In this document: piece after piece, positions 32,589 through 44,363 of the stretch
Numbering within the stretch: position 1 is the stretch's first letter
Layout: every line of letters starts with the position of its first letter
NCBI GenBank assembly: GCA_009809945.1
Contig: WTPW01000087.1
Location: 792,724-856,723, forward strand
Source: Gigaspora margarita
Lineage: Eukaryota; Glomeromycota; Glomeromycetes; Diversisporales; Gigasporaceae
Direction: 5' to 3'
Length of the DNA: 64,000 nt
Made by a program: the position numbers and the translations under genes
Notes under the pieces: model-generated
The model's database searches: none
The model's input: the letters and a program-made list of their open reading frames with translations, nothing else
Told to the model about the DNA's origin: nothing

Positions 32589-34182
32589 AGGACCCCTGAA
32601 TACTAATATATTATATATAGAAACCTTTGTCTTCAAATCTTATATAGGTGTACAAAAAAATTTTATTATGGAAGTGTACATTGGCTTAAAGCTATATATT
32701 TAATGTATGATAGAAGTTTAAAATAAGTTTTTATACTTTAATAAAGTGTACAATAAAGCAAAATTTAAAGAATGTGATATCTAGAGAAGTGGCTAGATTG
32801 CCAACCCCCAAGCAGCAGGTCGAAAGTTCAAATCCTACTGATGACGATAACGAAAAATAGGCCTGTATTATGGTAACTGTGGCTCAATATCAGTTGGGTA
32901 AGAAACCTGTAACCTTGGTTCCACAATCATGAATAGGTGCTTAGGCGCAATAGTGTTATTATACCAAAAATCAAAGGAACTAAAAAAACAGAAACCCGTT
33001 TGAGAAGTCCCAATTAAGGAGGTAGATTAGGATCTATAATGGCACTACCATAAAAAGATATCAGTGCCAGAATCTGAACAAACCTTAAAAGGGCAAGAGA
33101 GGTACCCAGCGGTTCAGAGCAATTCAGACTGCAAGTGTCAGTATAATACAGATGTGTCAGTACTGAAAATCTATAGATAACTACAAAATGGGATGTAGCT
33201 GTTCAATGGTATAATTCTGGTTTAAAGACCAGTGCAAACAGGTCACACTTGAATTTCTATAGAGGAAATGGAGTGATGTCAGACTTTGGAATTAAATATT
33301 TGTTAGGATTGTAAGTATTGAATCAAAGGGTTTAAATAGTCAACTTCCATAGTTGGGTTGTAGGCATGGCAGCTAGTATAGAACCTTCAGGTGGACTACT
33401 TAAATTAGGCACCAAAAGTGCACGTGTGGCTAGTTGTATCCTCATTTTTGAAAATGTAATTCTTATACAATATATTCTAATAAAGTATCAGCGAGGCTGT
33501 CGAAGTTGAAAAAAAAATAATAAAAAAATAAAACAATTAAACTAATACAATAAAGATTTAAATATTTAAGATTGCTTTTTGGAATTTTTTGAATATTTTC
33601 GTAAAGTTTTATTTTGACCTTGCTTGAAATTTACATTTATTTATTTTTTATTCAAAACTTTTCAGAATATATATATTTTTTTATAGAATTTACTAATTTC
33701 TTCCCATTGTCTGACTGCCCAGAATTATTCATGCTAATTTATATTACCTTCTAAATAAAATATGTCATCTTTGTTAGAGTTAGAATTAAAGTTAGTAGAG
33801 AATATTATACTGTACTAAATTTTTGCTAAGAATTTTTTTTATTAGTACATTTCTTAGACAAAGTTTTGTGATAAGTGTAACTTTTCAAAAAAAGCATTTG
33901 TTATTTTAATTATTACATTATACCTGATCTTGTATTCTGATTGGCCAATAACAAAAATTGGTGGAGAAATTAGTATAGCTCTCTTATATACTATATAATA
34001 TACCAATTCAACATAATTAGTAAATGTACACCAATCTTTTTTTAATAATATTAATTGAGTATACATCAAAAGTCAAGCAAATTTGCTATCAAAAAGCTCC
34101 TTTTTGTACACTAATGGACAAACATTTTAAAAAATTTAGTTGAGTGTACAACAAAGGTTTATTGTATATATTCAGGAGTCTT
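32589..34182. mobile_element. AGGACCCC-family foldback transposon, copy 2
   Basis: Ends AGGACCCCTGAATACTA and AAGACTCCTGAATATATA. The target duplication is CCAGTAGT versus TCAGTAGT (32581-32588, 34183-34190; one mismatch). It is the reverse complement of the arm at 25666-26450. A tRNA-like retroposon (32773-33534) interrupts it. The inner element lies at about 33690-33990. Confidence 0.88.
32773..33534 (+). mobile_element. tRNA-like retroposon (long SINE), copy 1
   Basis: The head reads GAGAAGTGGCTAG, then AAGCAGCAGGTCGAAAGTTC and AAATCC; AGTTCAAATCC at 32825-32835 matches a Pol III B box. It ends in GTTGAAAAAAAAATAATAAA, an A-rich tail. The body aligns with the minus-strand element at 55993-56989 (shared GGCATGGCAGCTAGTATAG, GCACGTGTGGCTAGTTG). 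Shorter than copy 2 through internal deletions. Confidence 0.78.
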
Positions 34183-34199
34183 TCAGTAGTATGTGGGCG

Positions 34200-34640
34200 A
34201 GTACTAACAACAAAGTCAATGCACCAACATTTCTCTACTCTTAGTCATTTTCTATACCTATAAACATCTGTCACCAATACTGCATACTTACTCAATGATA
34301 CCAAAATCTCTCATGTAAAATTTTATTCTTAATCATTTCTCATATACATAATATTTGTTACCAATACCTCATACTTATTATGCATCAACCTTCATAATAG
34401 GCCCAGTTCACAGTTCTGTGACTAAAAATACCACATGACTTCATTCACAGCATCTCATTTTTCTCTTAAATAACTATCCCTTATAAGACCTCATACTTAC
34501 CAACATGTCCTACACAATACCTCATTATTACTTATTTTCCATACATAAATACCCATCACTAATATCTCAAACCAATATCTCTCATGCGATACCTTATCAT
34601 TACACATTTCCATACCTATAATATCTGATACTAAACCTCA
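34200..34640. repeat. Degenerate repeats of CTCATACTTA-type units
   Basis: Irregular repeats containing ACCTCATACTTA, CATTTCTCATAC and CCATAC-TATAATATCTG with spacing of about 60-75 bp, too diverged to count exactly. Confidence 0.5.
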
Positions 34641-34864
34641 TAATACCACTGTTTTTGACTTATCTTTTGAATTTGATCTAAAAAAAAGCTCTTAGCACAT
34701 TAGCAGGTGCATGACTTGTTTAATATAAGAATAAAAAATAAAAAATTGCTATTGTAGAGTATTTGATTTTTACTAATAGTTTTGACCAATTGTATCATGT
34801 GACTTAGCATGCCATTTGCTTTTTGGAATGCCTACAGGCATGCCCTAGGGGCATGCCCTCTGGG

Positions 34865-35158
34865 AATTTACTAATTTCTCACCATGTTTTAATTGACTAG
34901 GATTATTTGTGCCAATTCACATATCATATTCTAAGTAAAATAGCATTTTAGTTAGGGTTTGAAGTTAGGATTAGTAGGTAACATTTTACTAAAATTTTGC
35001 AAGGAATTTTTTTGTTAGTGCATAAAAGGTAATTTCTTAGGCATAGTTTTGTGATAAGTATGACTTTTCAAAACAAAGTGATTGTTGTTTGATTGTCATG
35101 TTACACCTGATCTTGAATTCTGATTGGCCAATATCGAACTGTAGGGAGAATTAGTAAA
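34865..35158. mobile_element. Solo copy of inner element Z
   Basis: 294 bp with ends AATTTACTAATTTCTC and TTTACTAATTCTCC, flanked by a perfect 9-bp duplication CCCTCTGGG (34856-34864, 35159-35167). The interior (CCTGATCTTG-ATTCTGATTG then GCCAATA) matches segments inside both AGGACCCC copies (25870-26160 and 33690-33990), so Z moves on its own. A 9-bp duplication would suit a Mutator-like element. Confidence 0.8.
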
Positions 35159-35722
35159 CCCTCTGGGGCATGCCCATGCCCCTGTGCCAGTGACAAAGAA
35201 AATATTGATATATATAGATCAATATAAATTGATATTTTCAGCCAAATCATAGGAAAATTGATATTTTTACAATTTTTTATGCAGTGTAACTACACTACTT
35301 CAGGCAAAATTAAAAGTATAATTTGGGCCAGGCATTATGAATTTGGCCAATCTAAACTATTAGCAGGTTTTGAAGATGTAGACAATCAACTAACAAAATT
35401 TCTGTTAACTTCCTGAAAACATGACTTAGATGCTGATCACGTTATTTAATATTACAATAAATCTAAATTCTTATTGGCCAATCATTGAGCATATCAATAT
35501 AAATAGATATTTTTGACCAAATTAATATAAATATCTGCTAAATCAAATTGATATTTTTTTGGGTTCCTGCTCTGTGACCAACCCTATACATGACCATAGT
35601 TGTTTTGTCAATCATTGTGACATGTATCATCTGATCCAAGATTTCAAGAATCTGGTATAATTTAACATAATCAGGAAATCAAAACAAATGTTCATTATAA
35701 AAATCACTTATTTCGTCTTAGC

Positions 35723-35865
35723 CAGTGTTGGCCAATATGGACATTTGGACATATTAAAATAATGTGGACAAATATGAACATAGAAATTTATGAACATGGA
35801 CATATAGGTTTGGACATAGTCCAAATTTTTTAAAAAATATGAACATATACCAAGTGCCAATACTA
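35723..35865. mobile_element. hAT-type MITE with GGACAT repeats
   Basis: 143 bp, ends CAGTGTTGGC and TAGTATTGGC, flanked by GTCTTAGC and GTTTTAGC (35715-35722, 35866-35873; 7 of 8 agree). The interior is repeats of TGGACAT/GAACATA. Confidence 0.82.
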
Positions 35866-36123
35866 GTTTTAGCATAGCAGAAACTCATATTTTGACAGAA
35901 AATTATGGATTATAACATTTGTGTAATTGGCTAATTGATATAGATCCAAACGTGATTATTGACTAATTAAATCAATTAAAAATTCTTTTGATACATGAAT
36001 TATATGAAAAATAAATTTATTATTATTAATAAAGTAAGCATTTTTAATACTAAAGTAATTTTATTATATTTTCAACCATTAGATTTTACTGAAAACACAT
36101 TAATCTAACATATTACTACTATA

Positions 36124-36482
36124 TGGGTCTTTGCCTTGAAAATGACCCTATGGCACTATAAATTTTTTTTGAGTAAATCGTAAATAAAGATTGTATAACC
36201 AAAACAACCCAAACTTGCTTTTCCACTAATTTTAGAAATGATCTTCGCAAAACTTTTTTGTTATTGGATAAAATTGATGGTAAAATATTTATCTGCTATG
36301 TTGATCATTTTCATTATATTCAACGTCAAATTTCTGGACTTCCATAACCCATTTTAATATTAAGTTAATCGGTTATAAAACTTGCACGAAATGAACTTTG
36401 TGCTTCATAAATTAAGGCTTAACAAAAATCTCAATTTTGGTTTGGGGGACCTCGGAACCCTATGTTCAAGGCAAAGACCCCA
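36124..36482. mobile_element. MITE with GGGTCTTTGCCTTGAA ends
   Basis: About 359 bp, inverted ends TATGGGTCTTTGCCTTGAA and TATGGGGTCTTTGCCTTGAA. Flanking TA on both sides would suit a Tc1/mariner-type origin. Non-coding. Confidence 0.75.
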
Positions 36483-36690
36483 TATAGTCTATACTACTGT
36501 AATTAAAACACTCTATCATATTTATTATACTACATATTAGAGGTAGTTGGATATATAATACATATATGTGTCATAGTTCAGGTAAAATAAATCATGTTAA
36601 AGTATTTATAATGAATAATAAAATGTATAAAATTATAACACTCACAGTTTAACAAATTATAAATCTATTGTTTGGCTTCATAATTTAAAC

Positions 36691-36922
36691 AAGACCCTAA
36701 ACAATATATATAGAGGTTATATTGAAATTTTGGCTAAAAAGATTACTTTTTTACAAAGATGTTATATTTGAAAAGTGGATAATGGTCGAAAGGTTATATT
36801 TGAAAGGTGGATATTGGTCAAAAGGTTATTTAAAAGTGGATAAAAGCTTTTAATATTATATTATTAAAAGTGGATAAAATTAATAAATTTTAAATAGGTA
36901 CATTTAAAATTTGGATAACCAA

Positions 36923-36957
<35 letters not shown>

Positions 36958-37190
36958 TGAAAAAAGTATTTTTTTTTGAAAAAAATTTTAAAAAAAATAA
37001 TTTTTAAAAAAAATTTTAAGAAAATATTTTTTTAAAAAAAAATTGTTATATTTGACAATTGGCTAAAATTTATTAAATATTAAAGCTTATATATAAAATA
37101 TGGTTAATTAGCTCTAATAAAAAGTGGATAAAAATTTTAAAAAGTTATATTAAAGCTAATGTAACCTTTATATATATTGTTCGGGGTCCT
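36691..37190. mobile_element. AGGACCCC-family element, 500 bp
   Basis: Ends AAGACCCTAAACAATATATA and AGGACCCCGAACAATATATA. Flanks ATTTAAAC and ATTTAAAT (36683-36690, 37191-37198) agree at 7 of 8. The interior has GGTTATATTTGAAA-GTGGAT repeats and a 30-odd-base A-run near 36922-36952. Confidence 0.85.
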
Positions 37191-38033
37191 ATTTAAATGT
37201 AGTAGAAACTCAATAAACTCTGCCAATTACCAAACGCCCTACCTTTGTTCTTCTGAAAACTCTCTGGGGAAAGCGATTGAAAATGATTGGAAAAGATTTG
37301 CTGCTAAAGACACTCAAAACAAAGAAATTTTACTTATCAACATGTGTACCTTAAGTTTAACTTATTATAGATAAATGGATCGTAAAAATGCTGGGTTTTA
37401 GACTACAATCATATATCAGATTTTCAATTGTCCATATAAATAATTTGTGTAACATCACTTTCGGAATCTATTGGATATGAGTTTCTGCTATGCTTTCCGT
37501 CTTTAGTGCTTTACAAAAAGTTTTCCAGCAATTTTACTGTATAATTAATTCGACACTCTTTCCCCTTCAGAAAATAGTCTGCTGACAAAGATTTTCTCGA
37601 CCCAACCCTTCCCACTACACACAGTGGAACAGTTTCCTGATTCTGTCATTTTCCTATTTAACAGCTGGCCTGCTCGAGCAGGTGGAAAACCACTGGCTGA
37701 TGCTCATTCTACTGTTGCGATGGTACCTGGCGCAATCTCACTTGCTAATTTTCTAAGAGCATATCATTAAATTACTTATATTGTATTCTGCGGACTTCAA
37801 GTCCTCTAATCGAATTTATTTCTGGCACCTTTGGCTAGCCGGCATTTGTCCAATCACTTGATCAGTCGTATCTATGCTTTTCAATAAGATTCTATGGTTT
37901 TAATTTTGGAACTCCTGTGTTAAATTATGAATTGAAAAATAAAATAAGATTCACTTGTTTTAATTTTAAACCCTAATTATCGTTATTAAATATTGCTATA
38001 TTCAATAACAATATCAATATATTGTATATTAGT
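37191..38033. other. Stretch without a recognised gene
   Basis: A 65-codon plus frame at 37177-37374 begins in the transposon end and has no known domain. A GC-richer part at 37560-37900 looks less repetitive and might hold a broken exon, but I cannot assign one. Confidence 0.4.
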
Positions 38034-38119
38034 TTAAAAAAATAAAATAGAATAAAACAAAATAAAACTTTCAAATTTAAAAATATAATTATATTTAACA
38101 AAAAGGATTAAAAAAATTT

Positions 38120-38243
38120 TTTTTGGGTTTGTTTTTTCATGTAAAGATATTGATCCAACTTTGTACTTGCCTAATTCGAAGAGTTCATCAATTTCTTTTT
38201 CAAGTTGATTGGAGTGTTTAATTTTATTTAACATTGTATTCAT
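38120..38243 (-). pseudogene. MPK-family fragment
   Basis: Minus strand from 38243: MNTMLNKIKHSNQLEKEIDE, then LFELGKYKVGSISLHEK. It aligns loosely with the fragments at 18509 and 18795 (acidic helix with LFEL before a basic run). Continuation into AT-rich sequence makes the C-terminal part meaningless. Confidence 0.35.
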
Positions 38244-38293
38244 TTACAAGCAGTTCTACAAATTTTATTATAATTTAATTTGTTGGTTGGGGT

Positions 38294-38626
38294 CAGTGAT
38301 TTGAACCAAGAAAATTTCCTTAATTGGTTAACCGACCGAAATATTTGATGTCAACAGATTGCAACTGGTTAAAATTACTTCACGTTTTACCTTCGAAAAT
38401 TCTGGGACCTTTGCTCTAATTTTTTGTCTCCACCTTGTTCGTCTTTTATGTTCATTCTTTTTTCAGAACTTTTCGGGATCATTGCTCATTCTGATGTCGT
38501 ATAACCGATTAATAATTCTCAACCGGTTATACGGGTCAATCGATTAAAAAATTACTCAACCAGTTACCCGAAGCTCATTCGGTTCGGTCGGTTAACCGAT
38601 TATTGCCCTACCGATTCAAATCTCTA
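38294..38626. mobile_element. hAT-type MITE with AACCGGTT repeats
   Basis: 333 bp, ends CAGTGATTTGAACC and TAGAGATTTGAATC. The target duplication is GTTGGGGT versus GTTGGCGT (38286-38293, 38627-38634). Subterminal motifs are GGTTAACCGACCGAA, CAACCGGTTA and CGGTTCGGTCGGTTAACCG. It splits a sequence related to 18780-18870. Confidence 0.85.
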
Positions 38627-39541
38627 GTTGGCGTGAAATTTTAGGCATATTAAATAAAATATTAAATATTATTCAATTCAGTAATAATTTTATAAGCTGC
38701 GAAAAAATTAAATACAAATTGGTGTGTTTGAAACCTAGTTGAAAATAAGGTCGATTGACATATCTCTTATTTCAAAATAAATACGCCAACAATTTTGAAG
38801 TAAATTAGATTCCCGCATTTTAAATTTGACAACCCACTGTCTAAATTCAAATGAACAATTAGACATATAAGAAATATTAATTAGTTAGCTGTGCGATGTC
38901 ATTGCACAAAACAGGACTTAAATGTCGTCAGTATTACTTGATAGCGGATCCTATCGTTCACTTCTCGACAATGTCAAAATCTCAGCAAGTTAGCCGCGTT
39001 AGGTGGTTAGGATTAGTGTTTGTTTTGATTTTATTTTTTGAAAAGTTGTCAGGAAAACGATAAAGACACTTGATAGATATATATCTTGATGAAAATGATA
39101 TTCCTTTCTTATGCACAAATATTAATCTTTTTAATAGACTTTTGAATATTTAACGCTATTTTGCGCTATTAAATTTTGCCCAAACACTTTTACTATGCGT
39201 AATGGACAGTGCAATTCCTTTGCCATTTGCAATCATGCTAAATTAGTTATTTATACTGTCATTTAAAACTCGCAATTCGTTTATCATCGTAAATATGTAA
39301 AGATAGAGACTTGTATTTATTGTTTTAGAATCCAATACTAATCAACAACGATAACAAAAAAAAACTGCTATAATTATATTGAGCATATAAACTTTATTAT
39401 GCTTAATTACAATAATCACCGAGTAATTTTCCCTTTTCTCCGATTTGATATTGATAATTTATTTGCATGAAAAGAAATGATANTGAACAATAAAAACATT
39501 AAAGGAAAGACTGATTATTTTCAATAAATTTGTTACAATAT

Positions 39542-40546
39542 TTAATTAAACAAGTCTGCATTATAATTGCTTGCGTGATCAAGAACTTCATCAACATTAC
39601 AAAGTTTAACATATTCAAAAAGTTTCTTTTCAGTTTCATTTTTTAAATTGATTATATTATAATAATCTGATGCTTCTAAAAGATCCATCAAATGTCAAAT
39701 TGTCTTTCATTTTCTTGTTCTTGAGACCAATCTTCATCAATATTTTTATAACTATATTTATTTCCATTTTGATTTTTTATAGGAGCAATAGCTGCATCAA
39801 GTGAAATTCTATATAAATAATTCAATAAAACTCTAAATGAATCAGGTTNAATATCATATCCAGGAATAGTGACCGTTTCTAATGGGTTACCATCTCTATA
39901 CTTGATTGAGAAAGTATGTTTAAAGTGATCAGCAGCTGATGCAAGTACAAGTCTATTTGCAGCAATTTTTTGATCTTTTACAATAAATATCACATCATTT
40001 AAAGGTTCAGATGCTCCAGTTTTTAATGATTGTTGAAGCACCTTTAAAAGTAATTCACCTTGTTGATTCACTTTTGCATCTTGATCATCTTGAGATGAAT
40101 TATCATCCGAATCCTCACCAGATTTAAGAGTTCCAGATCCTGCAACTTCAAATAATTTTTTATATTTTGCTAAACTTGGTTTTACAAATCCATCTTCAGA
40201 TAAACTAACACCAACAATCAGTTCATTGGCAGCTTTCCAATTTGATTCTTCAAAGCATCTTCTTTTGGGTATATGTTAAGAAAAATTTTTCACCGCTTAT
40301 AAAAGATGGACCTTCAAGAAAAGTATCTTCATCTTCACATTCTTCATTAAGCGCATTATAAATTTCATCAAGCATTTTTTTAAAAAGATATTCTTCATTT
40401 TTCCATTTTTTAGATTTTACTAATTTGAAAGCTACTATACGTAAATGTTCTAAAATTTGGTTTCCATTTGGTTTACCAAATTTCTTATATTTTGTTAATA
40501 TCGGCGATGAAGGTTTAGGAATTACAGCACTATGAAACAATGCCAC
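39542..40546 (-). pseudogene. BTB/POZ domain region of copy B
   Basis: Exon beginning at an acceptor TTTATAAAG|CTTTTACACAAG (about 40556). It carries FHSAVIPKPSSPILTKYKKF, an acidic SDDNSSQ stretch and the BTB core SEPLNDVIFIVKDQKIAANR, LVLASAADHFKHTF, GNPLETVTIPGYDI, LLNYLYR, ending with KKLFEYVKLCNVDEVLDHAS and a TAA. One-base indels at about 40255 and 39690 break the frame. Clean at positions where copy A has Ns. Confidence 0.8.
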
Positions 40547-41161
40547 TTGTGTAAAAGCTTTATAAAAAAAATAAATTCAAAATTTTAATAAATATAACAG
40601 CAAACATTGCAACAATAAAATTGTGAAAGATTTATAAAATAATAATAGTTACCAATATTTTTATACTTGGGTAAACACAATAAATTAAGGCATTCAAAGT
40701 TCATTAGGTTTAACAGCTTTTTCAATATAAGGAGTTTCGATAGATAATTCTACAGGAATGAAAGATATACGTGCCAAATATTCATATTCAGCATCAGAAT
40801 AATTTAAATCATCAATATTATCATATAAATGATGAACAACAGTAGTTGCATGATAAATTAAATCATTTGCTTGTTGATATCTTTGTTCTTGAGATTGTTT
40901 TTGAATAGCTCTTGCACATTCAAGAAATGTTTGTCTATTAACTTGATATTTGAAACCCATTCCTTTGATAATGTTTAAATAAGTTGAATTATTTTGAAAT
41001 TCATCATGAAGAAAACGATCAGTTTCTTCAAAAGTTATTCTAAATAAATAATTTTTATGATCATAAAGATCTCTTGCAGTTTTAAGTTTCTTATTTGATC
41101 TATTTGGAATAACAGGTTTACTTTCAATCCAATTTTTGATTTCATGAAAATTACTTGAAGT

Positions 41162-41348
41162 AGGACCCGGACAATCTTAAGGTAGGTGTGGGGGGGTAAA
41201 AAGTGGGTAGATTTTTTGGGCCAAACTCACCTTAATTCTGGTCAAAATTAAAATTAACTCTTAATTTTGACCAGAATTAAGGTGAAATTGACCCAAAATC
41301 TACCCACTTTTTTACCCCTCCACCTACTATAGCATTGTCCGGGGTCCT
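41162..41348. mobile_element. AGGACCCC-family MITE in an exon of copy B
   Basis: 187 bp, almost one perfect palindrome: TAAGGTAGGTGTGGGGG against its complement on the other side. Ends AGGACCCGGACAAT and AGGACCCCGGACAAT. The 8-bp duplication CTTGAAGT is exact (41154-41161, 41349-41356). Copy A lacks it. Removing it restores the open reading KSILTSSNFHEIKNWIE. Confidence 0.93.
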
Positions 41349-41700
41349 CTTGAAGTTAAAATACTTTTAATAAAATTAAAATAATTATCATCATATTCTT
41401 TTGGAAATGTATAATGATTTTTTTAAATAATTGACAAGATCTACGTAAGGAACATTTAATGCTTCTAATATCTTTTGATAATCATCATTTTTTACCTTAA
41501 GAAATTGTTTATCAGGATAACATTTTGATTTTGGTAATAATATTTCAATCTTTTTAGGTGGAAGTAATCCATCACTTGGATTTTTGAATTTCTCACCATT
41601 TGCAGCTGTAGGCCAAACTGGTAATTTACGTAGAGCATTATTAAATTCAGATTTAACTAAAAAAAAAACAAATATGAAAATATGTTAAATAATTATAAAC

Positions 41701-42560
41701 CTATAAATTATAATAAGTAGTTATATTATTATTTATATCAAATTTCTTTATGTGTAAATAATAATTACCTTTAGTCCCATCATTTGAAGAAAAATCATTC
41801 CAATTTTCAATGATAAAATGTCTTATAGATTTAATTTCAACCTTTGATAATTTTGTAAATGGTCTAATATTTCTATGTAATGCATCTCCTAATGCTTTTA
41901 AAACAGTTTCTGGAGTCCATTTTAAAATATAATCACCTAATTTTGCATCCCAAGAACGATCAGTAAATCTAATACCTAAATTTTGAAGAATATTTACTAA
42001 TTTTTCAACATGTGACATATCACTTTTTGGTAATTCAAGTAATGGATTTTTTGAATCTAAAAGTATTAATTCACTTTTTGGACGTACAACTTCTAAGATA
42101 GGATATTTTGAAAATAATTCCAAACTTGTATTTGATTCTAAAATAATTTTCAAATTTCATTTAACCATTTTTTATTTGGAATTGTTGATGAGATGATTCT
42201 AGATCCCAATTAATTATTTTTGGTTCTGGAATAAGTTCATATTCTAAAGGGTATGCAAGAGATGTAGCATTAAATTTCTTTATATTTGTTTTTTCATGAA
42301 ATTTTTGATGGTCAAAAATCATTTTTAATTTTGATTGTTCACTATATTTATCATAAAAAAATTTGATGAATCTATATGTGGTACTAAATTTTGTTGTTCA
42401 CGAGTTGTTAAATAATATTTTTGTTTAAATTCTTTATCAAATTTACCCCATTGATTATTATATAATGGAATTAAATAAATATCATCTAAATCTTCATAAT
42501 CTTCATCTTCTAAAATAAATACCAACAATTTAATTAATTGATTGTATTTATATTTAGTTG
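41701..42560 (-). pseudogene. Sacsin-like middle exons, copy B
   Basis: Two adjoining frames: 42528-42325 (LVFILEDEDYEDLDDIYLIP, LYNNQWGKFDKEFKQKYYL) and 42300-41701 (PKSELILLDSKNPLLELPKS; TDRSWDAKLGDYILKWTPET). They are separated by a T-run one base short near 42360. This corresponds to the place of the MITE in copy A. A short intron follows at about 41640-41770. Confidence 0.7.
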
Positions 42561-42579
42561 AAAGCTTATTTATACCCTA

Positions 42580-44000
42580 AGATTTTGCCTAACCATTCCT
42601 GCAGGAACTGGAGCTAATTCAATACCTGCTGATTTTAATTCATTTATCATATCAAGTGGTAATTGTACACTTTTTACTTTACTATACTCTGCAAGAATTT
42701 CAATAATAAATTTATCATTTTCAAAGAATCCTTCTCGTAATGAAACATAAGAACTATCTTCAGTAGTTGACCAAAATAATGGTTTGTCAGTAGGAAGATT
42801 TTCAAGAACTTCATGTCCAAATTCTATTACATAACTATATTTTTCTCTTCATTTCTTGGTAAAGGCCAAAAATATTCAACAATTTGTTTATTAAGTTATA
42901 ATTTCATTTTTATTTGCAAAATCTACAATTTCTTCTAAAAGTTTAACATAAAGTTGAGTTAAAATTTTTAATAATAAATGTGATTCCATGACAATTTAGA
43001 TTTATCCATATTTGCTAACGAATCATTGTTTAAAAGAACAGTAGATCTATCCAATGATAATGCCCAATTACCATTAAGATGTACTGGAAGGTAAGTTAGT
43101 TGAGGTAAAGGTAAGTAGCAATATAATCGACCTTCCTCTCTAATTTTTTCAGATTCGTTATTTAAAGGTAATAAAGCAGCAACACCTCCTCGTGGCAACA
43201 TTCGATGATGTTCCGCAAATTTAGCTAATTCTTCAGGTTCGACAGATTTTTGACCACCAATACATACTTGCCATAAATTAGAAGTTTTTTTGATACCATC
43301 ATGAAATTCTACATTTAAACGAAATGAGATAAATTGTTCGTCCGTGTAACATCTTTTAATTTGAATTTCTCTAGTAATATTGGATAAATTAACTTTTAAC
43401 TTTGACACAACTTGATGTGGAGAAGATTTAGCAGTAATATGCATAACTTCAAAAGATTCAATATTTCTGAAAAAGAGTAATTCCGAAGTAGCAGATGACT
43501 TCAATTTTTCTAAAAAGTTTAAAATTTTAGTCGTATTAAAAATTTCATCACAAATTTCACTTGGACGAATACGAAGAGGTAATCTGAACAAAGTTCCTTC
43601 AAATTTTTGATCAAATCTGCAACCTTCCACTCCAATGTATGGAGCCAATTGATNTTTAAATAAGTGNCTAAATTTTTCATTTTNAAGAAAATTAATTTGA
43701 AGANCACGTTGTTTACNAAGAAATTTTTCATGTGGATCTAAAAATTGAATATATTTGCCACTAACAAAACTAGGGACATCAGTAAAATGAAAACATGAAT
43801 TAAATCCAATTCCAAATTTACAATCTTTGTAGGATCAGCTCGTTTTCCTCCTTCATGAATATTGAGTAGAGCATTGAAATCATTTTCATTAAACATAACA
43901 TCATTATAAATCCAGATCGCTGGACCTTGCCAATCTTTCATTCCTTTAGATATTAAAGATTCATTTTGATTTGTTGAACGTTCGTCAACAGTGATACTAT
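42580..44000 (-). pseudogene. GHKL ATPase-like module of copy B
   Basis: Reads GMKDWQGPAIWIYNDVMFNE, then (after a one-base loss at about 43829) [56 protein letters not shown], later LPRGGVAALLPLNN, YCYLPLPQLTYLPVHLNGNW and ALSLDRSTVLLNND. The FGIGFNS motif is the glycine-containing G1 element of Hsp90-like ATP lids. After another shift near 42975 it continues as LKILTQLYVKLLEEIVDFAN and ends before NKLSTKYKYNQ. Family known from sacsin; ATP hydrolysis here is inferred. Confidence 0.82.
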
Positions 44001-44235
44001 TTAAAAAAATTGAATTATTTCAAAAGTCACTTAGATGTTATGCTATATGTTATTATAAGTTATTATACAATATGCTAGTAAAAAAAAAAACATTATGAAT
44101 TGTTACCGAAAAGTCGAGTCCCCGCATCATCTGCATTTTGCAATAACTCGCCTATTCAAAATAATAGAATCAATTCTTTTGTACAATAGTTTATCATTAC
44201 AATTAATCAAAAAAAAAAACTATTTCATTAATTAC

Positions 44236-44260
44236 GAAATACGGATTCATGAGGATAGTC
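44236..44260 (-). other. 25-nt microexon of copy B
   Basis: Between acceptor TTTTATAG and donor GTAATT lie 25 bases encoding DYPHESVF plus the first base of an Arg codon. Spliced to exon 1 (ending KNIIK) and exon 3 (starting GC GAG TTA), it gives IIKDYPHESVFRELLQNADD, exactly the spacing expected before the sacsin N-box ELLQNADDAG. No longer open alternative exists here. Confidence 0.7.
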
Positions 44261-44363
44261 CTATAAAATAATTTAGTAATAATAATTAGTGAATAAATAT
44301 TAAAATTGAAATAGAACTTTAAGAAAGTTCTCAGCAACAAAATAATTTTAATACAGTACATAC

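Noticed and set aside
32825..32835. Functional tRNA gene
   Set aside because: Only the B-box-like part and an approximate A-box region fit; no cloverleaf with anticodon stem can be formed, so it is a tRNA-derived retroposon head.
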